From Panagrolaimus kolymaensis (Eukaryota; Nematoda; Chromadorea; Rhabditida; Panagrolaimidae), in assembly GCA_028622995.1 (NCBI GenBank), contig JAJQJQ010000114.1, forward strand, positions 23,029 through 87,028: 64,000 nucleotides of DNA, written 5' to 3'. The translations under genes were made by a program, and so were the position numbers. This document shows positions 9,921 to 21,300 of this stretch, in pieces; positions within the stretch are counted from its first letter, which is position 1, and the number at the start of each line of letters is the position of its first letter. Under the pieces are notes generated by a model, which was given only the letters and a program-made list of their open reading frames with translations, had not been told where the DNA came from and searched no databases.

Positions 9921-9984
9921 CTATATAATAACACACAATCAACAATACAAAGATAGATTACAACAGAAATAATGAAAGGCTTAC
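9921..9984 (-). other. Probable 5' UTR intron
   Basis: A donor ACG|GTAAGC at 9984 and an acceptor TTATATAG at 9921 define a 64-bp intron ending 19 bp before the start ATG. The exon upstream (from 9985) contains no ATG in its last ~110 bp, so it would be untranslated. Alternatively the acceptor could receive a trans-spliced leader, as is common in nematodes. Confidence 0.5.
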
Positions 9985-10325
9985 CGTTCAGCTATGATTA
10001 CAAGTTTCTTGAGAGCAACACAGCAGACTAGACTTTCTTTTCCAAATTGATTGAGTTTTGATGACGATCACGATAGCTTGTAGACACGGTTGCAAGTTTT
10101 AGAGTTTCTTTTATTTAACAAAATAGAACACAACAAATTACAATAATAAAATAAGAGCAAGGCTCAAATATACGACGAAGACATAAAACAACAAAAAGCA
10201 AAAAGCAAGAAGAAAATATAAAACGTGAGAGAGAATTGTTCGGTTCAGTACACCAAGAGTCATTCAGGAGATCCAAGCATGCAGCAAGAAAGAGCGCGGA
10301 ATTCAAGTGAAGCGAGCCACCAGCT
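9985..10325 (-). promoter_or_regulatory. Presumed 5' exon and promoter region
   Basis: About 340 bp between the putative 5' UTR intron and the right inverted repeat. It must hold the transcription start if the gene uses its own promoter. No clear TATA box or known binding site stands out, and the short open frame at 10115-10306 looks random. The assignment rests on position only. Confidence 0.35.
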
Positions 10326-10370
10326 TTTACAAATAGTTTTCATTTTTCAAAGCCACATAGCTCGATGAGA

Positions 10371-10380
10371 ACCTTATCTT
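10371..10380 (+). repeat. 10-bp target-site duplication (left copy)
   Basis: ACCTTATCTT, repeated exactly at 10621-10630 on the other side of the palindromic element. The left inverted-repeat arm carries the sequence only once. Confidence 0.93.
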
Positions 10381-10620
10381 AGGCATGGCACAAGGCCCCA
10401 AAAAGGCCCCGTGGCATTCATTCTACAAAACGCCAATCGTCATGGCATAGGTAAATTTAAATAATTTTTTTTCAGGAAGATAGCTATTGATTATATACCT
10501 TAATAGGTATCTTCCTGAAAAAAAATTATTTAAATTTACCTATGCCATGACGATTGGCGTTTTGTAGAATGAATGCCACGGGGCCTTTTTGGGGCCTTTT
10601 CAGGGCCTTGTGCCATGCCT
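10381..10620. mobile_element. 240-bp palindromic MITE with 10-bp target duplication
   Basis: The element begins AGGCATGGCACAAGGCCC and ends with the complement. Arms of about 102 bp (10381-10482) and 112 bp (10509-10620) pair almost completely; the right arm has about 11 extra bases in the AAGGCCCC tract. The loop is about 26 bp. No coding capacity. The 10-bp duplication fits a non-autonomous element of a Mutator-like type (usually 8-11 bp), which is an inference from length alone. Confidence 0.92.
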
Positions 10621-10630
10621 ACCTTATCTT
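10621..10630 (+). repeat. 10-bp target-site duplication (right copy)
   Basis: ACCTTATCTT immediately after the MITE, matching 10371-10380 exactly. Confidence 0.93.
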
Positions 10631-10870
10631 TCACTAAAGAAACACGGATCGACTTTTGTAGCTTTTTATGTGAACTATCACCTCAGATAAACCAAATTTT
10701 TTTAAAGCATACTTAATATTGAGTTTGGAAATTATTTAGCTTTATCAATGCATTTTATGCTTAAATTGTTTAAAAATTAATTTTTCGTTGCTTCCAAATC
10801 GGCACTATATTATCCGAAGGATCAGTAAAAGCAGAAGGCATTTGAATATGATAGAAAAAAACTAGCAATC

Positions 10871-11368
10871 ATTCCAACCAAATAGTAAGATCTTCGGCGT
10901 GATGATGCTTTTCAAGAAGCATTCCAACGAAATAGTAAATTCATTTATAAAATCAGGTAATGTCTTAAAATATAAGAAACCCTGAATCAACAAAAAAATT
11001 AAAAGCTATGGATTTTTTTTATTATTCTTTACTAAATATTTGTCACAAGCTTTTCGGCGTGATGATGCTTTTCAAGAAGCATTCCAACGAAATAGTAATT
11101 TCATTTATTAAATCAGGTAATGTCTTAAAATATAAGAAACCCTGAATCAACAAAAAAATTAAAAGCTATGGATTTTTTTTATTATTCTTTACTAAATATT
11201 TGTCACAAGCTTTTCGGCGTGATGATGCTTTTCAAGAAGCATTCCAACGAAATAGTAATTTCATTTATTAAATCAGGTAATGTCTTAAAATATAAGAAAC
11301 CCTGAATCAACAAAAAAATTAAAAGCTATGGATTTTTTTTATTATTCTTTACTAAATATTTGTCACAA
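10871..11368 (+). repeat. Satellite array edge: single-monomer 160-bp units
   Basis: Next to the island the array has the simplest form, one 50-mer plus one spacer, with an exact 160-bp period (monomer starts at 11049, 11209 and 11369). The spacers differ from the bulk: they begin TTTCATTTATTAAATCAGGT and contain ATGTCTTAAAATATAAG. The first monomer is partial (about 32 bp missing) and the second begins GATCTTCGG. Confidence 0.93.
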
Positions 11369-13207
11369 GCTTTTCGGCGGGATGATGCTTTTCAAGAAGC
11401 ATTCCAACGAAATAGTAAGCTTTTCGGCGTGATGATGCTTTTCAAAAAGCATTCCAACGAAATAGTAAGCTTTTCGGCGTGATGATGCTTTTCAAGAAGC
11501 ATTCCAACGAAATAGTAAGCTTTTCGGCGTGATGATGCTTTTCAAGAAGCAATCCAACGAAATAGTAAGCTTTTCGGCGTGATGATGCTTTTCAAGAAGC
11601 ATTCCAACGAAATAGTAAGCTTTTCGGCGTGATGATGCTTTTCAAGAAGCATTCCAACGAAATAGTAAGCTTTTCGGCGTGATGATGCTTTTCAAGAAGC
11701 ATTCCAACGAAATAGTAAGCTTTTCGTCGTGATGATGTTTTCAAGAAGCAATTCAGCAAAATAGTAAGCTTTTCGGCGTGATGATGCTTTTCAAGAAGCA
11801 TTCCAACGAAATAGTAAGCTTTTCGGCGTGATGATGCTTTTCAAGAAGCAATCCAACGAAATAGTAAGCTTTTCGGCGTGATGATGCTTTTCAAGAAGCA
11901 TTCCAACGAAATAGTAAGCTTTTCGGCGTGATGATGCTTTTCAAGAAGCATTCCAACGAAATAGTAAGCTTTTCGGCGTGATGATGCTTTTCAAGAAGCA
12001 ATCCAACGAAATAGTAAGCTTTTCGGCGTGATGATGCTTTTCAAGAAGCATTCCAACGAAATAGTAAGCTTTTCGGCGTGATGATGCTTTTCAAGAAGCA
12101 TTCCAACGAAATAGTAAGCTTTTCGGCGTGATGATGCTTTTCAAGAAGCATTCCAACGAAATTGTAAGCTTTTCGGCGTGATGATGCTTTTCAAGAAGAA
12201 ATCCACCGAAATAGTAAGCTTTTCGGCGTGATGATGCTTTTCAAGAAGCAATCCACCGAAATAGTAATGTCAGTTATTAAATCAGGCAATGTCTGAAAAT
12301 AAAAGAAACCCTGAATCAACAAAAAAATTAAAAGCTATGGATTTTTTTTATTATTCTTTACTAAATATTTGTCACAAGCTTTTCGGCGTGATGATGCTTT
12401 TCAAGAAGCATTCCAACGAAATTGTAAGCTTTTCGGCGTGATGATGCTTTTCAAGAAGCATTCCAACGAAATAGTAAGCTTTTCGGCGTGATGATGCTTT
12501 TCAAGAAGCAATCCACCGAAATAGTAATGTCAGTTATTAAATCAGGCAATGTCTGAAAATAAAAGAAACCCTGAATCAACAAAAAAATTAAAAGCTATGG
12601 ATTTTTTTTATTATTCTTTACTAAATATTTGTCACAAGCTTTTCGGCGTGATGATGCTTTTCAAGAAGAAATCCACCGAAATAGTAAGCTTTTCGGCGTG
12701 ATGATGCTTTTCTAGAAGCAATCCACCGAAATAGTAATGTCAGTTATTAAATCAGGCAATGTCTGAAATTATAAAAAACCCTGAATCAACAAAAAAATTA
12801 AAAGCTATGGATTTTTTTTATTATTCTTTACTAAATATTTGTCACAAGCTTTTCGGCGTGATGATGCTTTTCAAGAAGCATTCCAACGAAATAGTAAGAT
12901 TTTCGGCGTGATGATGCTTTTCAAGAAGCATTCCAACGAAAAAGTAAGCTTTTCGGCGTGATGATGCTTTTCAAGAAGCATTCCAACGAAATAGTAAGCT
13001 TTTCGGCGTGATGATGCTTTTCAAGAAGCATTCCAACGAAATAGTAAGCTTTTCGGCGTGATGATGCTTTTCAAGAAGCAATCCACCGAAATAGTAATGT
13101 CAGTTATTAAATCAGGCAATGTCTGAAAATAAAAGAAACCCTGAATCAACAAAAAAATTAAAAGCTATGGATTTTTTTTATTATTCTTTACTTAATATTT
13201 GTCACAA
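11369..13207 (+). repeat. Satellite array
   Basis: Opens with a run of 18 monomers without a spacer (11369-12267). One of these, at about 11718-11766, is unusually diverged (TTCGTCGTG, GCAATTCAGCAAAATAG) and 1 bp short. Normal runs of two to five monomers per spacer follow. No gene. Confidence 0.95.
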
Positions 13208-16200
13208 GCTTTTCGGCGTGATGATGCTTTTCAAGAAGCATTCCAACGAAATTGTAAGCTTTTCGGCGTGATGATGCTTTTCAAGAAGAAATCCACCGAA
13301 ATAGTAAGCTTTTCGGCGTGATGATGCTTTTCTAGAAGCAATCCACCGAAATAGTAATGTCAGTTATTAAATCAGGCAATGTCTGAAATTATAAAAAACC
13401 CTCATTCAACCAAAAAATAAAAAACTATGGAATTTTTTTATTATTCTTTACTAAATATTTGTCACAAGCTTTTCGGCGTGATGATGCTTTTCAAGAAGAA
13501 ATCCACCGAAATAGTAAGCTTTTCGGCGTGATGATGCTTTTCAAGAAGCATCCACCGAAATAGTAAGCTTTTCGGAATGATGATGCTTTTCAAGAAGCAT
13601 TCCAACGAAATAGTAAGCTTTTCGGCGTGATGATGCTTTTCAAGAAGCATTCCAACGAAATTGTAAGCTTTTCGGCGTGATGATGCTTTTCAAGAAGAAA
13701 TCCACCGAAATAGTAAGCTTTTCGGCGTGATGATGCTTTTCAAGAAGCAATCCACCGAAATAGTAATGTCAGTTATTAAATCAGGCAATGTCTGAAATTA
13801 TAAAAAACCCTCATTCAACCAAAAAATAAAAAACTATGGAATTTTTTTATTATTCTTTACTAAATATTTGTCACAAGCTTTTCGGCGTGATGATGCTTTT
13901 CAAGAATCATTCCAACGAAATAGTAAGCTTTTCGGCGTGATGATGCTTTTCAAGAAGAAATCCACCGAAATAGTAAGCTTTTCGGCGTGATGATGCTTTT
14001 CAAGAAGCAATCCACCGAAATAGTAATGTCAGTTATTAAATCAGGCAATGTCTGAAAATAAAAGAAACCCTGAATCAACAAAAAAATTAAAAGCTATGGA
14101 TTTTTTTTATAATTCTTTACTAAATATTTGTCACAAGCTTTTCGGCGTGATGATGCTTTTCAAGAAGCATTCCAACGAAATTGTAAGCTTTTCGGCGTGA
14201 TGATGCTTTTCAAGAAGAAATCCACCGAAATAGTAAGCTTTTCGGCGTGATGATGCTTTTCAAGAAGCAATCCACCGAAATAGTAATGTCAGTTATTAAA
14301 TCAGGCAATGTCTGAAATTATAAAAAACCCTGAATCAACAAAAAAATTAAAAGCTATGGATTTTTTTTATAATTCTTTACTAAATATTTGTCACAAGCTT
14401 TTCGGCGTGATGATGCTTTTCAAGAAGAAATCCACCGAAATAGTAAGCTTTTCGGCGTGATGATGCTTTTCAAGAAGAAATCCACCGAAATAGTAAGCTT
14501 TTCGGCGTGATGATGCTTTTCTAGAAGCAATCCACCGAAATAGTAATGTCAGTTATTAAATCAGGCAATGTCTGAAAATAAAAGAAACCCTGAATCAACA
14601 AAAAAATTAAAAGCTATGGATTTTTTTTATAATTCTTTACTAAATATTTGTCACAAGCTTTTCGGCGTGATGATGCATTTCAAAAAGCATTCCACCGAAA
14701 TAGTAAGCTTTTCGGCGTGATGATGCTTTTCAAGAAGAAATCCACCGAAATAGTAAGCTTTTCGGCGTGATGATGCTTTTCAAGAAGCATTCCAACGAAA
14801 TTGTAAGCTTTTCGGCGTGATGATGCTTTTCAAGAAGCATTCCAACGAAATTGTAAGCTTTTCGGCGTGATGATGCTTTTCAAGAAGCATTCCAACGAAA
14901 TAGTAAGCTTTTCGGCGTGATGATGCTTTTCAAGAAGCAATCCACCGAAATAGTAATGTCAGTTATTAAATCAGGCAATGTCTGAAAATAAAAGAAACCC
15001 TGAATCAACAAAAAAATTAAAAGCTATGGATTTTTTTTATTATTCTTTACTAAATATTTGTCACAAGCTTTTCGGCGTGATGATGCTTTTCAAGAAGAAA
15101 TCCACCGAAATAGTAAGCTTTTCGGCGTGATGATGCTTTTCTAGAAGCAATCCACCGAAATAGTAATGTCAGTTATTAAATCAGGCAATGTCTGAAATTA
15201 TAAAAAACCCTGAATCAACAAAAAAATTAAAAGCTATGGATTTTTTTTATTATTCTTTACTAAATATTTGTCACAAGCTTTTCGGCGTGATGATGCTTTT
15301 CAAGAAGCATTCCAACGAAATAGTAAGCTTTTCGGCGTGATGATGCTTTTCAAGAAGCATTCCAACGAAATAGTAAGCTTTTCGGCGTGATGATGCTTTT
15401 CAAGAAGCATTCCAACGAAATAGTAAGCTTTTCGGCGTGATGATGCTTTTCAAGAAGCATTCCAACGAAATAGTAAGCTTTTCGGCGTGATGATGCTTTT
15501 CAAGAAGCATTCCAACGAAATTGTAAGCTTTTCGGCGTGATGATGCTTTTCAAGAAGAAATCCACCGAAATAGTAAGCTTTTCGGCGTGATGATGCTTTT
15601 CAAGAAGCAATCCACCGAAATAGTAATGTCAGTTATTAAATCAGGCAATGTCTGAAATTATAAAAAACCCTCATTCAACCAAAAAATAAAAAACTATGGA
15701 ATTTTTTTATTATTCTTTACTAAATATTTGTCACAAGCTTTTCGGCGTGATGATGCTTTTCAAGAAGCATTCCAACGAAATAGTAAGCTTTTCGGCGTGA
15801 TGATGCTTTTCAAGAAGAAATCCACCGAAATAGTAAGCTTTTCGGCGTGATGATGCTTTTCAAGAAGCAATCCACCGAAATAGTAATGTCAGTTATTAAA
15901 TCAGGCAATGTCTGAAAATAAAAGAAACCCTGAATCAACAAAAAAATTAAAAGCTATGGATTTTTTTTATAATTCTTTACTAAATATTTGTCACAAGCTT
16001 TTCGGCGTGATGATGCTTTTCAAGAAGCATTCCAACGAAATTGTAAGCTTTTCGGCGTGATGATGCTTTTCAAGAAGAAATCCACCGAAATAGTAAGCTT
16101 TTCGGCGTGATGATGCTTTTCAAGAAGCAATCCACCGAAATATTAATGTCAGTTATTAAATCAGGCAATGTCTGAAAATAAAAGAAACCCTGAATCAACA

Positions 16201-18390
16201 AAAAAATTAAAAACTATGGAATTTTTTTATTATTCTTTACTAAATATTTGTCACAAGCTTTTCGGCGTGATGATGCTTTTCAAGAAGCATTCCAACGAAA
16301 TAGTAAGCTTTTCGGCGTGATGATGCTTTTCAAGAAGAAATCCACCGAAATAGTAAGCTTTTCGGCGTGATGATGCTTTTCAAGAAGCATTCCAACGAAA
16401 TAGTAAGCTTTTCGGCGTGATGATGCTTTTCAAGAAGCAATCCACCGAAATAGTAATGTCAGTTATTAAATCAGGCAATGTCTGAAAATAAAAGAAACCC
16501 TGAATCAACAAAAAAATTAAAAGCTATGGATTTTTTTTATTATTCTTTACTAAATATTTGTCACAAGCTTTTCGGCGTGATGATGCTTTTCAAGAAGCAT
16601 TCCAACGAAATAGTAAGCTTTTCGGCGTGATGATGCTTTTCAAGAAGCATTCCAACGAAATAGTAAGCTTTTCGGCGTGATGATGCATTTCAAAAAGCAT
16701 TCCACCGAAATAGTAAGCTTTTCGGAATGATGATGCTTTTCAAGAAGCATTCCAACGAAATAGTAAGCTTTTCGGCGTGATGATGCTTTTCAAGAAGCAT
16801 TCCAACGAAATTGTAAGCTTTTCGGCGTGATGATGCTTTTCAAGAAGCATTCCAACGAAATTGTAAGCTTTTCGGCGTGATGATGCTTTTCAAGAAGCAT
16901 TCCAACGAAATAGTAAGCTTTTCGGCGTGATGATGCTTTTCAAGAAGCAATCCACCGAAATAGTAATGTCAGTTATTAAATCAGGCAATGTCTGAAAATA
17001 AAAGAAACCCTGAATCAACAAAAAAATTAAAAGCTATGGATTTTTTTTATTATTCTTTACTAAATATTTGTCACAAGCTTTTCGGCGTGATGATGCTTTT
17101 CAAGAAGAAATCCACCGAAATAGTAAGCTTTTCGGCGTGATGATGCTTTTCTAGAAGCAATCCACCGAAATAGTAATGTCAGTTATTAAATCAGGCAATG
17201 TCTGAAATTATAAAAAACCCTGAATCAACAAAAAAATTAAAAGCTATGGATTTTTTTTATTATTCTTTACTAAATATTTGTCACAAGCTTTTCGGCGTGA
17301 TGATGCTTTTCAAGAAGCATTCCAACGAAATAGTAAGCTTTTCGGCGTGATGATGCTTTTCAAGAAGCATTCCAACGAAATAGTAAGCTTTTCGGCGTGA
17401 TGATGCTTTTCAAGAAGCATTCCAACGAAATAGTAAGCTTTTCGGCGTGATGATGCTTTTCAAGAAGCATTCCAACGAAATAGTAAGCTTTTCGGCGTGA
17501 TGATGCTTTTCAAGAAGCATTCCAACGAAATAGTAAGCTTTTCGGCGTGATGATGCATTTCAAAAAGCATTCCACCGAAATAGTAAGCTTTTCGGAATGA
17601 TGATGCTTTTCAAGAAGCATTCCAACGAAATAGTAAGCTTTTCGGCGTGATGATGCTTTTCAAGAAGCATTCCAACGAAATTGTAAGCTTTTCGGCGTGA
17701 TGATGCTTTTCAAGAAGCATTCCAACGAAATTGTAAGCTTTTCGGCGTGATGATGCTTTTCAAGAAGCATTCCAACGAAATAGTAAGCTTTTCGGCGTGA
17801 TGATGCTTTTCAAGAAGCATTCCAACGAAATAGTAAGCTTTTCGGCGTGATGATGCTTTTCAAGAAGCATTCCAACGAAATAGTAAGCTTTTCGGCGTGA
17901 TGATGCTTTTCAAGAAGAAATCCACCGAAATAGTAAGCTTTTCGGCGTGATGATGCTTTTCAAGAAGCATTCCAACGAAATAGTAAGCTTTTCGGCGTGA
18001 TGATGCTTTTCAAGAAGCATTCCAACGAAATAGTAAGCTTTTCGGCGTGATGATGCTTTTCAAGAAGAAATCCAACGAAATTGTAAGCTTTTCGGCGTGA
18101 TGATGCTTTTCAAGAAGCATTCCAACGAAATTGTAAGCTTTTCGGCGTGATGATGCTTTTCAAGAAGCATTCCAACGAAATTGTAAGCTTTTCGGCGTGA
18201 TGATGCTTTTCAAGAAGCAATCCAACGAAATAGTAAGCTTTTCGGCGTGATGATGCTTTTCAAGAAGCATTCCAACGAAATTGTAAGCTTTTCGGCGTGA
18301 TGATGCTTTTCAAGAAGCAATCCACCGAAATAGTAATGTCAGTTATTAAATCAGGCAATGTCTGAAATTATAAAAAAACCTCATTCAACC
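13208..18390 (+). repeat. Satellite array, second copy of the 1-5330 block
   Basis: The order of monomer and spacer variants repeats that of 1-5330 at an offset of 13,207, falling to about 13,057 because this copy has three fewer 50-mers net. Shared private features include a 49-bp GCATCCACC monomer followed by TCGGAATG (355 and 13,562), the AATATTAATG spacer junction, and the AAAAAAACCTCATTC spacer at the end. Confidence 0.88.
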
Positions 18391-21300
18391 AAAAAATAAA
18401 AAACTATGGAATTTTTTTATTATTCTTTACTAAATATTTGTCACAAGCTTTTCGGCGTGATGATGCTTTTCAAGAAGAAATCCACCGAAATAGTAAGCTT
18501 TTCGGCGTGATGATGCTTTTCAAGAAGCAATCCACCGAAATAGTAATGTCAGTTATTAAATCAGGCAATGTCTGAAATTATAAAAAACCCTCATTCAACC
18601 AAAAAATAAAAAACTATGGAATTTTTTTATTATTCTTTACTAAATATTTGTCACAAGCTTTTCGGCGTGATGATGCTTTTCAAGAAGCATTCCAACGAAA
18701 TTGTAAGCTTTTCGGCGTGATGATGCTTTTCAAGAAGCAATCCAACGAAATAGTAAGCTTTTCGGCGTGATGATGCTTTTCAAGAAGCATTCCAACGAAA
18801 TTGTAAGCTTTTCGGCGTGATGATGCTTTTCAAGAAGCAATCCAACGAAATAGTAAGCTTTTCGGCGTGATGATGCTTTTCAAGAAGCATTCCAACGAAA
18901 TTGTAAGCTTTTCGGCGTGATGATGCTTTTCAAGAAGCAATCCACCGAAATAGTAATGTCAGTTATTAAATCAGGCAATGTCTGAAATTATAAAAAAACC
19001 TCATTCAACCAAAAAATAAAAAACTATGGAATTTTTTTATTATTCTTTACTAAATATTTGTCACAAGCTTTTCGGCGTGATGATGCTTTTCAAGAAGCAT
19101 TCCAACGAAATTGTAAGCTTTTCGGCGTGATGATGCTTTTCAAGAAGCAATCCAACGAAATAGTAAGCTTTTCGGCGTGATGATGCTTTTCAAGAAGCAT
19201 TCCAACGAAATAGTAAGCTTTTCGGCGTGATGATGCTTTTCAAGAAGCATTCCAACGAAATAGTAAGCTTTTCGGCGTGATGATGCTTTTCAAGAAGCAT
19301 TCCAACGAAATAGTAAGCTTTTCGGCGTGATGATGCTTTTCAAGAAGCATTCCAACGAAATAGTAAGCTTTTCGGCGTGATGATGCTTTTCAAGAAGCAT
19401 TCCAACGAAATAGTAAGCTTTTCGGCGTGATGATGCTTTTCAAGAAGCATTCCAACGAAATTGTAAGCTTTTCGGCGTGATGATGCTTTTCAAGAAGCAT
19501 TCCAACGAAATTGTAAGCTTTTCGGCGTGATGATGCTTTTCAAGAAGCAATCCACCGAAATATTAATGTCAGTTATTAAATCAGGCAATGTCTGAAAATA
19601 AAAGAAACCCTGAATCAACAAAAAAATTAAAAACTATGGAATTTTTTTATTATTCTTTACTAAATATTTGTCACAAGCTTTTCGGCGTGATGATGCTTTT
19701 CAAGAAGCATTCCAACGAAATAGTAAGCTTTTCGGCGTGATGATGCTTTTCAAGAAGAAATCCAACGAAATAGTAAGCTTTTCGGCGTGATGATGCTTTT
19801 CAAGAAGAAATCCACCGAAATAGTAAGCTTTTCGGCGTGATGATGCTTTTCAAGAAGCAATCCACCGAAATAGTAATGTCAGTTATTAAATCAGGCAATG
19901 TCTGAAAATAAAAGAAACCCTGAATCAACAAAAAAATTAAAAGCTATGGATTTTTTTTATAATTCTTTACTAAATATTTGTCACAAGCTTTTCGGCGTGA
20001 TGATGCTTTTCAAGAAGCATTCCAACGAAATTGTAAGCTTTTCGGCGTGATGATGCTTTTCAAGAAGAAATCCACCGAAATAGTAAGCTTTTCGGCGTGA
20101 TGATGCTTTTCAAGAAGCAATCCACCGAAATATTAATGTCAGTTATTAAATCAGGCAATGTCTGAAAATAAAAGAAACCCTGAATCAACAAAAAAATTAA
20201 AAACTATGGAATTTTTTTATTATTCTTTACTAAATATTTGTCACAAGCTTTTCGGCGTGATGATGCTTTTCAAGAAGCATTCCAACGAAATAGTAAGCTT
20301 TTCGGCGTGATGATGCTTTTCAAGAAGCATTCCAACGAAATAGTAAGCTTTTCGGCGTGATGATGCATTTCAAAAAGCATTCCACCGAAATAGTAAGCTT
20401 TTCGGAATGATGATGCTTTTCAAGAAGCATTCCAACGAAATAGTAAGCTTTTCGGCGTGATGATGCTTTTCAAGAAGCAATCCACCGAAATATTAATGTC
20501 AGTTATTAAATCAGGCAATGTCTGAAAATAAAAGAAACCCTGAATCAACAAAAAAATTAAAAACTATGGAATTTTTTTATTATTCTTTACTAAATATTTG
20601 TCACAAGCTTTTCGGCGTGATGATGCTTTTCAAGAAGCATTCCAACGAAATAGTAAGCTTTTCGGCGTGATGATGCTTTTCAAGAAGAAATCCAACGAAA
20701 TAGTAAGCTTTTCGGCGTGATGATGCTTTTCAAGAAGAAATCCACCGAAATAGTAAGCTTTTCGGCGTGATGATGCTTTTCAAGAAGCAATCCACCGAAA
20801 TAGTAATGTCAGTTATTAAATCAGGCAATGTCTGAAAATAAAAGAAACCCTGAATCAACAAAAAAATTAAAAGCTATGGATTTTTTTTATAATTCTTTAC
20901 TAAATATTTGTCACAAGCTTTTCGGCGTGATGATGCTTTTCAAGAAGCATTCCAACGAAATTGTAAGCTTTTCGGCGTGATGATGCTTTTCAAGAAGAAA
21001 TCCACCGAAATAGTAAGCTTTTCGGCGTGATGATGCTTTTCAAGAAGCAATCCACCGAAATATTAATGTCAGTTATTAAATCAGGCAATGTCTGAAAATA
21101 AAAGAAACCCTGAATCAACAAAAAAATTAAAAACTATGGAATTTTTTTATTATTCTTTACTAAATATTTGTCACAAGCTTTTCGGCGTGATGATGCTTTT
21201 CAAGAAGCATTCCAACGAAATAGTAAGCTTTTCGGCGTGATGATGCTTTTCAAGAAGCAATCCACCGAAATAGTAATGTCAGTTATTAAATCAGGCAATG

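Larger units (their letters stand above)
10326..10870 (-). repeat. Right arm of the island-bounding inverted repeat (interrupted)
   Basis: Reverse complement of 5412-5706, from TTTACAAATAGTTTTC to ATAGAAAAAAACTAGCAATC. It is split by the 240-bp MITE at 10381-10620. Beyond 10870 the satellite resumes in mid-monomer (ATTCCAACCAAATAGTAAG). Confidence 0.9.

Noticed and set aside
10115..10306. Minus-strand 63-codon hydrophobic frame upstream of the gene
   Set aside because: AT-rich chance frame with no family resemblance, lying where the promoter or 5' exon should be.
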